Assembly: GCF_021917145.1 (NCBI RefSeq)
Contig: NC_061063.1
Coordinates: 7,321,944-7,385,943 of the forward strand
Direction of reading: 5' to 3'
DNA from: Hypomesus transpacificus
Taxonomy: Eukaryota; Chordata; Actinopteri; Osmeriformes; Osmeridae
Length of the DNA stretch: 64,000 nucleotides
Shown here piece by piece: positions 42,201 through 54,085 of this stretch; within the stretch, counting starts at the first letter, position 1; every line of letters begins with the position of its first letter. Below the pieces are notes generated by a model. It saw nothing but the letters and a program-made list of their open reading frames with translations. It did not search any database and had not been told where the DNA came from. Both the position numbers and the translations under genes were made by a program.

Positions 42201-44290
42201 TACATTTCCAAACAGGAAATCAGTAATTTCGAAACATGAAGATAAGAAATCAACATGACACTAACAGTATTATAACATTTGTATACTTGCATGCTTTAAA
42301 TTTACAGTACAACATTATCCTTCAAAATAATACATCATCAGTTTTGTAGAAAAGACCCATCCGAAAATGTAACAAATTCCCCATAATGTAATAAGGTATC
42401 ACATTTTCTGTAAAAAGTATTATTACAACATCAGTCAGGACATTTTATTATATTATTTGATTTTATTACATTTTCAATTAAGATAAGTGCAAATGTTATT
42501 ACATTTTCAGGTGTTACTACATGTTCATGAAAAGTTTACATTATGTGGTGCTGCAAGGGTATAACTCAATGGGAAAACACTTGACTGCAAATCAAGAGGT
42601 TGCACGTTCAATACTCCCCCTGTACTGTACCACACTTTGCATTAAAAGCATCTGCTGAATTTATATTAGAATTACATAGCCGTTGTTGTGATGGACAAGT
42701 CCCCTTGTAAGAATCCCCCCATCTAGGCGTCCAGAAGATTGTCCTTAACTCAGTCCAATGCAAATGTGATAACATTGAACCTGATCATCAGTCAGGATGG
42801 GGGTGTGTGTCTGGTTTCCCCTCCAGCTGTTTAGTATGTAGTCAAAGAATTCCGGAACATTGGGGACTGGTGTTCTCTGGTTCTAATCAATGATGACGAA
42901 TGCAACAGCTCTTAAAGATCAAGGTTGAATGTCCTCATTCATATGCTCCAGCTCTCCAGCGGCGTGTAGCTCAGCTATGAGCTGCATCAGAGTGATAGAG
43001 CATTTCCCTGTTCAGTGTTGTTATTACATTACAACGTCTGTGTTATTATTTGCTGTATATGTTATTGTCAGCATGTCTAGCTGCATATAGCCTATCCATT
43101 CTCTTGAGCCGAGAGTTAAACCATAGTTACTCAGAGTGAGTTAAAGCAGTGGGAGGTTGAGGTCATCATGCTCCCGCAGTCATTTGCTGTTTAGAAATGT
43201 TGTGTTTATCGTGATTTGTTTGGATGACTGAAGGATAAAAGCACCCACAGACGAGAATGATGAAAGCTGATGCCTTTGAGAATGATGGTGAATCAGAAGC
43301 TGACAGTGTGTGTGTGGTTGTGTGTTGTTGTGTGTGTGTGTCAGGTGAACGAGGCGGAGGAGGAGCGTCTGCGGAGCGAGCGGGAGCACCAGAGAGTCAC
43401 CCAGCTGTGTCAGGAGGCCGAGGCCCGGGTCCAGACCCTGCAGAAAGCCCTCAAGAGGGTCATCCTCAAGTCCAAGCCCTACTTTGAACTCAAGGCCCAG
43501 TTCAACCACATATTGGAGGTGGACAATAAATTGATACACTCTTGAAGAGGCACGATGTACACTTCACTGTGACTGTGTCTCTGAGTCTTAATTGACCGTC
43601 TGAATGTGTTTGTGACAGGAGCACAAGGCGAAGGTGGTCCAGCTGGAGGAACGAGTGGCCAAAGTGAAGACACGCTACTCCGTCGCCCTGCGCAACCTGG
43701 AGCAAATCAGCGAGCAGATCCACGCCCAGAGAGGGCGAATGCATGCGACTAGGGTGCGGCCCTTGGACTGCGGTGGGCGTAGCTCCCCGGTGGGGGCGGA
43801 GGCTGAGGTGAAGGCAGCGGTTGGTGTCCAGGTAGGTGCCTGCGAGGGCGGGGACAGACGAGGAGGGCTGGAGAACGACTGGGCGGACAGAGAGAAGACC
43901 AGACAGTGGGTGGAGAAGCACAGGGAGTCGGGATGGGGCCAGAGGGAGCAGGGCGAGTCAGAGCAGGCTGGGTCGGACTCTATGTCCGTCATCAGCCTGC
44001 AGACCATTGCCTCAGACCTGGAGAAGTGTGACTCTGTGGAGCACCTGGGAGACCTGAGCGACGTGAGCAGCATGGTGGGGGAGGAGTGGGACAGGGAGAG
44101 GGAGCGAGCCCAGAGGGCTGAGAAGCGAGACAGGAACAGGGATCGTGTTGCTGGGTTAGAGGAGAGAGGGGTTGTCAGAGAGGGGGTCACCAAGCCACTG
44201 CAGGACAGGGTGAATGTGGAGATCGGTGTGATAGGAAAAGAGAGACAAGAGAGCTTTGTCAAGCAGCATCACAGAAGTGTCAGTTTATGA
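39293..44290 (+). CDS. sh3bp5l: SH3-binding domain protein 5-like, putative RAB11 GEF
   Basis: Six coding exons, 39293-39562, 39808-39870, 40256-40384, 41793-41954, 43345-43518 and 43619-44290, giving 489 residues (human SH3BP5L 393). The acidic N-terminal 90 residues end in EELDPRIQ as in human. From about residue 91 a long coiled-coil region follows, with EELEHLNQASDEINKLELQL, CIEKARPYYEARRLAKE and TRYSVALRNLEQISEQIHA, closely matching SH3BP5L. The C-terminal tail is low-complexity and ends HHRSVSL; the human end is HQRSVSL, which separates SH3BP5L from SH3BP5. SH3BP5-family proteins act as guanine-nucleotide exchange factors for RAB11. Exon 5 is preceded by a UG-rich tract. Introns carry a SINE and a MITE. 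Not MHC-linked in mammals. Confidence 0.95.
39995..40062 (+). mobile_element. SINE tail-like fragment
   Basis: tgcctctgctaaatgaataaatgtaaa followed by a partial tandem repeat of the same A-rich end. Resembles the tail of the local SINE family; no head recognised. Confidence 0.4.
41062..41248 (-). mobile_element. tRNA-derived SINE, minus orientation, in sh3bp5l intron 3
   Basis: Reverse complement of the family at 30657 and 51250: tail (tttagcagacg, ttatccagagcgacttacag) on the left, the ccttgcccaaggacac body, and a degraded tRNA head ending at ctcagccacctgact. The B-box equivalent is mutated. Inserted antisense to the host gene. Confidence 0.85.
42097..42553. mobile_element. Palindromic MITE-like element in sh3bp5l intron 4
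   Basis: A 457-bp non-coding element. The left end, starting CAGCACC then ataatgtaa, and the right end, ending tgtggtgctg, are inverted copies. The similarity runs inward about 90 bp on each side and includes repeated gaaaatgtaataa motifs. No transposase frame is present, so it is non-autonomous. CAG-type ends are compatible with the hAT superfamily, but I found no clean 8-bp target duplication. The right end abuts a tRNA-Cys-like SINE head. Confidence 0.75.
42554..42672 (+). mobile_element. tRNA-Cys-derived SINE
   Basis: The head gggtataactcaatggg, then cttgactgcaaatcaagagg, closely follows tRNA-Cys (A box, anticodon arm with GCA, B-box remnant gttcaatactc). A short body and an aaaagcatctgctgaat tail follow. 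Tail and decayed arms rule out a functional tRNA. A second member lies at 61267-61372. Confidence 0.75.
43306..43342 (+). repeat. TG-rich tract at the sh3bp5l exon 5 acceptor
   Basis: Imperfect TG/TTG repeat running to the 'tcag' of the acceptor at 43341-43344. It replaces the usual pyrimidine tract. Confidence 0.85.
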
Positions 44291-47076
44291 GACTGGAGGA
44301 GTGAACTGAGGTGATTTGGAATAATAAAGGGTATATGAGTGATGACAGATCTGAGAGGAGAAAATGAGAGGCCGGGGTTGTCGTGAGAGCTTTTAGAGGG
44401 TTCAGGCGTAGAACTTTGCTACGGATTGACAAGGCAACATAGAGATTCTGCAGTTGGGAATAGCAGAGGAAGCAGTGGTGACAGAAGCACCACGCGCACA
44501 TTAATGAATCGCAATGAGAGGGGGAGAGAGGGATAAAGGAGGCATACTTTATTCACTGGGTTCCTTCGAGACGTTTGTCCTTCTCATTCTCTAATCCTGA
44601 CTACTGTTCAGTACAGTGAAATGCAGCACACAACAAACACAACAACAACAACAAACTAATAAATAGTCATGGCAAATCACTGTTAGAAATAATTAAGGTG
44701 AAACTATAGAAGTAATGCACACTGACCATTTCATGCTACTGTGTCAGATGTCAGGAAGTGCCACGTGTGTGTTGATACCATGTTAGTTTTGATGTCACTG
44801 ACCTAGGACATTATTTTGAGTTTGCATGGGAGTTGGATTGCCTGTCGCCTGTGGGATAAACAAGAAACTACCCAGGCATTACTGTTCACTTGAGGAGAAA
44901 TGTGAATTGCAAATGTAGAATGATTTACCTTTATCCTACTATAAGATGAGACGGTACACTTTCTTTGTTTTTGTTTGAAAATGCTCTTGGAATGTTCACA
45001 CAAACTGGCCTCAGAAACAACCCCTGCTTGGCTTGCTCTTTTCATGATCACTAATGACAGAATTAAATGGTGTTATATGACAGGCTTTCAAATCCTAACT
45101 GCAGTCTAAAATGATGTGTGAACATATACAATTTGTACTTGGCACCTAATATTTAAGAAGCCATACAGACAGCAAATACTATCCTAAATGTTATAATTTG
45201 AAATGTAAAAGTGCCTTTAAAGTGGCTACCTAAATGTCATCGTAAAATGCACTACGCCAAAACTAGGACCTTGTATCAGTAGTGATTTACACTCACTTTA
45301 TTAAAAACCCATGGGTTATTTTTGTTTAATAGAGTTTAAAATCAATGTGTAGTATTTCGAAACTCCCAAGATGTGAAGTGATTTTTAATTGTTTTAGATT
45401 GAAATACTTTACCATTTACTGACACTGAACTGTCTTCAGCACTTGACTTACCTCTACTTATATTTGACATCACTTATGTGATAGTACTTTTCATTTAGTT
45501 CGAAATTATTCAATTTATTACTGTCAAATGGTACATTTTCTTGTTCTGTATCTTGCATCTATAACACTTACATCACATGACACCATATGGTATTACGTCT
45601 TTACATAAAAAGTTTATTGGAATATATGGAGGGTTACACTGTCTGACTGAATGAGGGTAAAAGAATGCTGTTAAATGTACATGTATTTAATTATGTTTGA
45701 ATAATGCAAACTTGTGCCATTCATTTGTATATTTTGAAAACTAGTTGGAAGTGGATTTAAGATGTTGATGGTAATTGCTGTATTATTATTTTTGGGGGGG
45801 TTTATATTTGCTATATATATATATGTGTTCTCATTTGATTTTGTTCTACTAATTTATTCACCTGTTACTTTACTTGTATCTTTACCTCTCCATGTAAACC
45901 TACTTCCAGGGTCTGGTAATCTGCTGATTCTAACTTGCCTTTCCAAAAATACTGGCTTTATTGTTTATTACTTCTACACTGGAATCTGAACAATGCAGCT
46001 AATGTACGATTTTACTTATCATATGACAAGTACTCTAATCATCATGACTATTGTCATTTATGGAATGTGATGCTGTAAGAACCATTAAACCTTTATTTAA
46101 CATGTCTCCTACTTAAGTTTTTTGTATATATATATTTTTTTTTAAATCAGTCTTGTAACTGCTAGCTGATGACCTTTTTACAGGTTTTTGCACCAGTCCC
46201 TGGATGATTGAAGGTTTTGTGGCATGATTGTATGTGCAGGTGGACTGTAATTTTTTGCTGAGGAGAATTGAAATAACACAAATGACGCATCCGTGATGGG
46301 TCTTCCGCAATCTGATGGTGATGAATATCCATGAGAGATGGGTCACATGCAGAACGTAGCAGAGAACAATACAGTCATTTCCATTTTGTGGAAAGCACTT
46401 TTCGGAAGGGGGTGGACGCCCAGCTGATGCCACATGGGTGCATAGCAGAGTGAGGGGTTAATGAACAGAGCCTGAGAAAATGGAAGATTATCCACTGTCT
46501 CAGAGCTTCAATTATTCAACGCAGAGATAAATATAGCAAAGAATTCCTCTTCCTGCAGTCTACTGGGGGAGATGGATGGAGGAGATGGGGTGAAGGAGTG
46601 TGAAAAGGGATGGAAACGGGTGATAATTGATTGTGATTGTGCAAGGGAAAAAAAGGTACACTGGGGCAAGTCAAGGCGAGAAACTTGGCAGCAGGCTGTA
46701 ATTTAGAGGCCAGAGAGTGAAGGTGGCATGTGATGTGGGCGGGAGCAATCACAGAGGGGAAATGGCTAGAAAAGAGGAGCAAAAAGGAAGGTGATGACAG
46801 GTCTGTTAGGGATGAGAGCAAATCAGGTGTCTTTTGTCAGTCTCCTTTCTTTACTTATCTATTTTTTGCTTCATCAGTGTGGACAAGGAACATTCATTTT
46901 ATGCAATAACTTCAGCAATTAGTAGGCGCAGCTTGAAATATAACATGTTTTTTAACTGAGGTTGTAAGAATGTAGACATAGAAACATACCTATGGCTGCG
47001 GCTGCTGCTGTCAACAAGCTTTTCTGGTTGGTAAGTGTCTTTGTTTAACCTTGAAAGAGATACTTGGCGCCTGTGT

Positions 47077-47078
<2 letters not shown>

Positions 47079-47171
<93 letters not shown>
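47079..47171 (+). repeat. (GA)n microsatellite, about 46 units
   Basis: Uninterrupted GA dinucleotide run. Open frames encoding Arg-Glu or Ser-Leu repeats across it are artefacts. Confidence 0.98.
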
Positions 47172-47174
<3 letters not shown>

Positions 47175-47611
47175 AGTCACACATAGCTGTTTGTGTGGAG
47201 ATAGTATTACTGGCAGGACAAGCAGTGGCAGGGGCACTTCCCCACGCACGTTAAAACAATATTTTAAAACGTTGATATTTTAATGGTGACTTAGTATCAT
47301 GCAGACTAATAAGTCCACTGGTGAATCTACATCTTTTAAGGACAAGCAAAGGCATGTCGAAACTAGATATGGAAGGAAGCACAGTGTGTCTTCATGGATT
47401 GTCTTTAATATCCGATCCATTAATTATGAAGAGAATTGCAAAAGAACCTTAGCCTCCAGTACAACAGGGGAAGTAACAGCAGGGACAAATGTGATTCTTA
47501 GTTCATTCCTTGAGAAAAGGCCTGCTGCCACTCTGGAGCTGTCCTTTCAGCACTACACTGCAGCTAAGCTATAAAGTCATTTGAAATCTTTAGTACGATA
47601 CTTGTTGGTGG

Positions 47612-47690
47612 TGTAACGGTTAAAGAGCGCGACTGAGGACTTTGAAATCCATGGTTCAAATCCCAGAGCGGGCTGCTTGCACCACTCGAT
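47612..47690 (+). mobile_element. tRNA-like SINE head fragment
   Basis: ggtggtgtaacggttaaaga resembles a tRNA 5' half with A box, and ggttcaaatcccagagcg resembles a T-arm with B box. Pairing of the acceptor ends is poor and sequence continues without a Pol III terminator, so it is more likely SINE-derived than a tRNA gene. Confidence 0.5.
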
Positions 47691-48399
47691 TGCTGCTCTG
47701 TATTCCCACCCTGTGTGAACGTCATTTGTTGGGTACTCACGCAGCATACATCAAGCTATGTCAATTGCAACTGAAGTTGTTACATTTCAAAAGCAATCGT
47801 GTTGTAAATTGACTGACATATACACAGTCTTTATAGGAATTTGCTGGAAATATGCAATATTCCACGCTTGTGATGTAAATACAATATATATCACTAAAAA
47901 CTGATTCGTGCTGAACACATGTAAATAAAGAGTTTGGTCACTTTACCTGTTTGATTTATTCAGCTACCGAACACAATTTCTTTCAAATAGTTTTGAATCC
48001 AAACGGAAGAAGTAATGGATAATGAAGCCAATGTGGGTCTGCCGATCCCAGCACTCTTATTTCATTACAGACAAACAGTAGCAGACCCAGTCCAGTAGCG
48101 GAATAAGTTTATATATATTCAGAAAATGACTACATACATCATGCTGACACTACAAGAGGAGAGAGAATATATGAGACAGAGGGAATTGATTGGCCAGTCG
48201 CTGCTTGCCATCAAATCGGCATGGGGGGAGGTCTGCACTATTTATCTAGAATGTAAGCGCACCATCTGTCTTTCCGTCAACCAATGAGCGCTCTAATTTA
48301 CCCACTCAGCCGGGCCGATCTTCTTGTAGTGGGTCGTATGGGCACTGTAGCCCACTGCAGATGAGAGAAGAAGAGTTAACGTTGCGTCTCGCACGGTGA

Positions 48400-48717
48400 C
48401 GTCGTGAGTGAATGAGGGACAGTGTAGGGAGCGAAAAGGAAGAAGAGGAAGGAGGAGAGGTGCACTAGGTACCGTTTTGTGCGTGAAGCCTATCGTGTTT
48501 TTTCGAAAAACCATACACCAATATAATGCAACCACGTTTAATTTGGTCCACTAAATAGATATATTTTAATATTGACTTCAATGCTTTGGGGGACTCTTAT
48601 TTGCACCAAGCATACTTTTGGAAACACTGTTGTCGACATTTGCTGTTAAGGTTATTTTCTACCTACGAGTCGTAATCGACGGAAACATGGAATTAGAACG
48701 GGCGTCGAGTGTTTGTA
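48400..48717 (+). other. Probable 5' untranslated first exon and promoter of gabbr1
   Basis: A CpG-containing block after a CCAAT motif (about 48281) ends at a strong donor (gtaagt, 48717 on). The gabbr1 start-codon exon at 57571 begins with an acceptor, so an upstream untranslated exon must exist, and this is the best candidate on the strand. A short frame (ATG near 48687) would be an upstream ORF. A separate transcript is possible. Confidence 0.45.
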
Positions 48718-51249
48718 AGTATGATTCTTGACAAACAATATAGTCGCACATTAAATCAAAAAATCAAATGTGCTTATACGTAGGTCTAAACTTAATTTTA
48801 TTGCATTCTAGTAAATGTGTCAATTCTAAATCCTGCACTTGAGGCAACTGTATGCTACTTCACACACTGCTTTGATGGCAGAACGCCGCTAATGGTTCAT
48901 GTGTAGTTTTAACATTTGTAAGGTTTTTTGTTGTTGATTTTTGCAATTTAGTTTTCCTACGGTTCTAAACGCAGAATTTGTAAAGCCATTTGCAGTGATA
49001 TGGTTATCTCGTGTTTCCGAAATCAGGTTGATTTGTACATTATGAGCTACTATTCGGTTGTCGCTGCTCACGCGCGTGCACACCAATAAACCACAGATCC
49101 TCCCCACACGCATATACACTCTTACACGCACATTCACGCTGGATGTACCAAGCCTCTTTTTGAAATCATCTTTGCCAGCTGTCACTCTGAGCCAGAAGCT
49201 GAACAGTTCATGAAGTTTGGACATTTTTGTCCTCCTGGTGCAGTGTGCTCAATCTTCCCACGGTGTACTATGATTATTCTATTCTATTCGTTTCCTACGA
49301 TGAGCCTTTTTCTGTGGTGGTATTGTGATTCAGTCGCAGTACTGGGAAATCTGACATTGGTTCCTGGCACCAAGAGTTCCATATCCATATATGCTCTGAT
49401 TTCTTTGATTGTAGGATAGTACAGTTATGGTTATCATCTGGCAATGTTATGCTTAAAGGTGTCCCCCACACATCTCCATCACACTAAAGACAAAACCATG
49501 TCAGTGGGGAAGGATTTCATGTTGTTCTGTTTTAGTGACACTGCCCATGTTAACTTGGAGTCATGGACCTCCTGAAATAGTAGATATTCTTACTTTCTGA
49601 CAATGTATTCCTCTCTCTATTTGGATACACCCGTTGCTTTGGCTTCGCTTTCATGAGATGTACATCCATCCAGCTCTCTCAGCACCATGTTGCTGTCCAT
49701 TGTGCTTGACTTGGCATAAATGGGTAAAGGAGCATCCACTGTAATGAGGCATGTTCGTAATGACAGTTTTTAACTATGATGATGAACACAGGAAAAAGTA
49801 GCACAGCTTTGTCACACAGTACCATTGTTTGTCTTGCTGTTATTATGTGTCTGTGTCTGTGTGTGTGTGGCTGTGTGTGCATGTTGTCTGTGTATGCATG
49901 GCAATGTTTGCACAAAGTTGTGCATTCTTTAGCTTCCGACTCTCTATTGGTTTGTATCTTTTCTGTCGATTAAAAAAAATCCCCATGTGTTATTGTGTTT
50001 GTTGGCCCACGTAGTCTACAACATTATCTTTATCTGAAGCAACCATTTGCTTTGCCTTTCAGTATTGAAAGGGTTGCATATGTTTAATGGCTGATACCAT
50101 TTCATTGTCGGCATTGGAAATGAAGCCTTCAGACACTCTTCACATGAAACCTGTCTCCATAAAGACCTGTCTGAGAGGAGAGGATTGCGGTCTGTTTGTT
50201 TTTTCAGCCTGGTCGGTGTGGGATGCCTGTGGGTGTAAATGGGGTTAATTGGCGTTTCAGTGGTGATGTAAGGTGTTTATTCATCAGGGGTAGAAACCCC
50301 CAGGGGAGACTGTGGTGAGATAACGAACTGTCTTAATTAGAGGCCTAATGAAGAATGGGATGTTCGTTTCGTCTTTGTGTTTGTCGTCAGAGCATTGCAT
50401 ATCTGGATCCTTCCAAAAGATCCCAGTGAGAGATGAATTCGCAGGCTATGAACAGTCATCGATTTAGAAGTCTAGGTTTCTTCTGGAAAGGAGTTGATAC
50501 AGCATGCAGAATGCATGACAGTCAGGTCAAATAAGCATGTGGTTAGCCCCTTCCCATGCACAGTGATACTGATGACATATATTAGCCAGACTACACAACG
50601 TTGGCATGGAGGTGGAAGTCATCTTGTCACTCTAAATGACTTGGTGGCAGTAGAAGGTGAGAGTACTAGCTGGCTGATGAAAGCTTCCACTACAGTGCAG
50701 TATGACCTGTTGGATGTGGATGATCCAGGTCATTAACGCTATGCTGTAAGGTGGAAGCAGATCCTGATGGACACTTTAATAGAGTCCCCTCTCACCTCTT
50801 TGTGACTAAGTCCTCCTAGACACAGCTGGGGAGAAGGACTGATCTCTTACTTTCTATGCGGACAATGATTGACGAATGGAGATGCTTTCGCCTGCGCCGT
50901 GGGCTCCTGGCAGGTAAATGGACCTCCAGACAGACACACCAAAACAGTGGGCTACATGCTGACCTGACTGTACAATAGACAGAGACATGATGAGACCCGG
51001 GCCCAACTAGGCTCCCTCTACACCTGACTGACAAAGACTCAGATTAGGAGCTGGACTAGCCACAGAGACAAACGTGAGGAGGTGGACTCTCCCATTTACC
51101 TCTCGCTCTGTCTCTTATTCTCTCTTTTTTTCTGTCTATCTGTTCCTCTCTCTCTCTATCTCTCTCTTTCTCTTTCCAGCTCTCTTTCTTTCCTAGCTCT
51201 CAGTTCCTGTAGTCTCATCTCAGATGGTGGAAGCTAAATTAAGTAATAA

Positions 51250-51438
51250 GGGAGTCAGATGGCTGAGCGGTGAGGGAGTCGGGCTAGTAATCAGAAGGTT
51301 GCCGGATTGATTCCCCCCGTGCCACATGATGTTGTGTTCTTGGGCAAGGCACTTCACCCTACTTGCCTCGGGGGGAATATCCCTGTACTTACTGTAAGTC
51401 GCTCTGGATAAGAGCGTCTGCTAAATGACTAAATGTAA
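51250..51438 (+). mobile_element. tRNA-derived SINE in gabbr1 intron 1
   Basis: Best-preserved copy of the family at 30657 and 41062: head gtcagatggctgagcggt, body cttgggcaaggcacttcacc, tail ctctggataagagcgtctgc then taaatgactaaatgt. The B-box region (ggattgattcc) is slightly mutated. Confidence 0.88.
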
Positions 51439-52325
51439 TAAAAATAGCAGGGAATGTATTCATTTTCAGTATTTTGTTAGTGTTCATAAAAAAAGCTACC
51501 TAAGCGTACAGAGGAGGGCTGTGCAAAACATACAATCGAAATCCCTCACCCTGATTTGAATGGAGCAGCTTTTGGTGTGCAAATAAATTGGAAAATCCTC
51601 TTACAGAAAGGACCTTTTTACTTAAAGATTAAAGGACTAAGGAGATAAGCAGAAGAAAATATGAAATATAATACCAGTGACAAGAAACAGGTCTTGTGGG
51701 TGAATTGATTGGATTCCATTGACAGGTTTATGCGTGATGGGCCTATTTCTGGTGCTGTGAGACAGAACTGGGAGAATCATGGCTTTATCACGCAACCATC
51801 TCTCTTAAAAAGAAAAGAAGGTAGCTCATTTTTCTCATTTTCTTCGTAACTGGGGCCCTCGGCTGTTTGCTGTGTTTCAAGAGATAAACTTTCAACCTAT
51901 CGTTATCAGTCTAGGCGTTAAGCATCAGCGCTCTCTAAAGGGCCCGGGCTGTGTTTAATGTGATTGGTCAGTCTGTGTTCACTGAGGCTTTACATGGTCA
52001 GCCTTAGCTGTAAGATTTGTTGTCTTGGTAAAGGAGAGGCCTATATTCTCCTGGGGAGGGGGTGAAGGGGGGTGTCTTGAAGGGAGGAGGGCGAGGGGTG
52101 AGGGGAAGGGAGGTGCAGGCTCTAGAAGTGGCGTACCATTCTCCCTGAGTTATGGTTTTAGTACAGGGTGGAAGAGAGCTCCTGATTTGTGAAATACTGC
52201 AGCTTTTGTTTAGTACTCCTACCTTAACAAGAAATATGTGGTGGGGAACTGGACAAAGTCACAAAGTACCTATAATGAAGCTGTAGTTTCGAATGGACGA
52301 GCATGTGGACAGGCTATATATTTGT

Positions 52326-52365
52326 TTGTATATACAGTATATATATATATATACTGTATATACAA
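52326..52365. repeat. Perfect 40-bp AT-rich palindrome
   Basis: ttgtatatacagtatatata is followed by its exact reverse complement. It can extrude as a cruciform or form a hairpin in RNA. No loop and no flanking transposon features seen. Confidence 0.9.
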
Positions 52366-53211
52366 TATATCGCAGCATAGTACAGTATATATTCAGTGAA
52401 TCAGAGAGAACATGCCCCACCAAAGGGTGAATGAGGGACTCATTTCTGAATAATGACTCTTATGCAGGCTGAGCTATATGACTGGGTTGATCTCCAATTT
52501 CCCAACTGCTAGCCCTCCTCATTTCAAGCAACCATCAATTGACTTTGTCAGCGCACGTGCATGTGTGCATGCTTTTGCATGTGTGCAGGAATGTCTGCAT
52601 GTGTGTGTGTGTGTGTGTATTCCCTTCTCTCATGAGGCTCTAATCAGATGGAGTGCATGTTAAACACAGATCACACATTCAGTGAGAGAGGGTGAGGCCG
52701 TTTCACATAGCAGAACCCAGGGTGGTGCTTTAAATGGCCCTTCATCATGAGGGACCAGCTATTGACATGCAGCCAGGATTGGAGCACTCTTTCACAGTCA
52801 CACGCGCTCATTAGCAGTGGCAGTGGGCCTAATTTGGATTGCGCTGCATTAGTTCATGTTTGCAGAGTTTTTTTTCTACTGTCAGATTTGTTTGTTATTT
52901 ATTTTCCCTAACTAGGTTTGGAAAGCAGGGCTCAGAACGCTGTCCTGGGAGTTCTCCAGGGTTCTCTGTTGGGTCTGGGTCCCACGCCCCTCTTCTCCGC
53001 AGCGCAGAGTGTGTCTGATTGCGCCGCTATGGTGTTTGGAGCAGAATTTAAATGGGGTGTTTTTTCCCTATGAATGTGGTTTTCTTCTTTTCACCTCTCC
53101 TCAGCTCCGCAGGGAATTCAAGCAGAGGTTGTGCAGACATGATATGATTCAAGCAGGTTGGTGAAAGGTGTGCTTCCCCGGACGTTGAACACTTTGGAAT
53201 CTCCTCTCGGA

Positions 53212-53237
53212 CCCCCCCCCCCCCCCCCCCCCCCCCC
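53212..53237 (+). repeat. Homopolymer C26
   Basis: 26 consecutive C residues in gabbr1 intron 1; G-quadruplex potential on the minus strand. Length may be inaccurate in an assembly. Confidence 0.9.
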
Positions 53238-53888
53238 TGACTTTTGAAAAGCTCTCACAAACAGTCGGAACGATTTCCACATCCAACAGAGAGCCCTTTA
53301 GATTCCAACTCCTGTCTTCCAGAGAGATAGATAGTGTAAACACTGTCTAAGCCTTTCAAGTGTTGCTCAGGAGGAGTCTGTGGGCTCAGCGACTGGATGA
53401 AGTCTGTCCGCTCTGCAGAAAGTGCTGCTTCTGCCGTGTGTGGATCAAGGCTGTGGCCAGTGACCCTCGCGGCCGGGGTTTCTGACCGGGCTTATCTAAA
53501 GCCCTTGTTATTATGAGCACCGACCGAGGCAGCCTTCTGTAGGTTGACAAGGACCAGTCCAGTCACAGTGCTCGCTGGGTCAGCCAGAGGGTCCCAGAAA
53601 CCTCCTCAGCCAGGTCCTCGAGGCTCTTCTGGCCCTGTGAAGGAACCTTTAAGCTCCTTAATCTGCTACGCATCTCTTAAAGTCCTGGGGTGTTGTGACA
53701 GCACCCATCCACCCTCGTGTTTGGCCGACCTCTTTCCCTCTTTTTCCAGTCTTTTCACCCTCCCTTAAAAAAGGTGAAAATGACATGCGTACAGCATGCT
53801 GCTTTAGAAATACCATACCGCATTATGAAACAGTATCCTTGGGTTTCAGCTCCCTGAACAGTGTCGACAGGTGATTAGGTCCCTCTTC

Positions 53889-54085
<197 letters not shown>

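Larger units (their letters stand above)
44291..48399 (+). other. sh3bp5l 3' UTR and long intergenic region
   Basis: After the sh3bp5l stop, an early AATAAA lies near 44325 and an ATTAAA near 46084, so the 3' UTR could be about 40 bp or 1.8 kb. From about 46100 to 48400 I see only simple repeats, a tRNA-like SINE head at 47612 and unremarkable frames. No conserved gene recognised. Confidence 0.4.

Noticed and set aside
42554-42625. Possible tRNA-Cys gene
   Set aside because: Arms are mutated and a SINE body and tail follow.
43675-44262. 195-codon antisense frame
   Set aside because: Shadow of the low-complexity last exon of sh3bp5l.
47612-47684. Possible functional tRNA gene
   Set aside because: Acceptor stem does not pair well and no T-run terminator follows; fits a SINE head.
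50200-50480. Possible conserved regulatory element with TAATTA-type motifs
   Set aside because: Motifs are too short to support a call without cross-species alignment.
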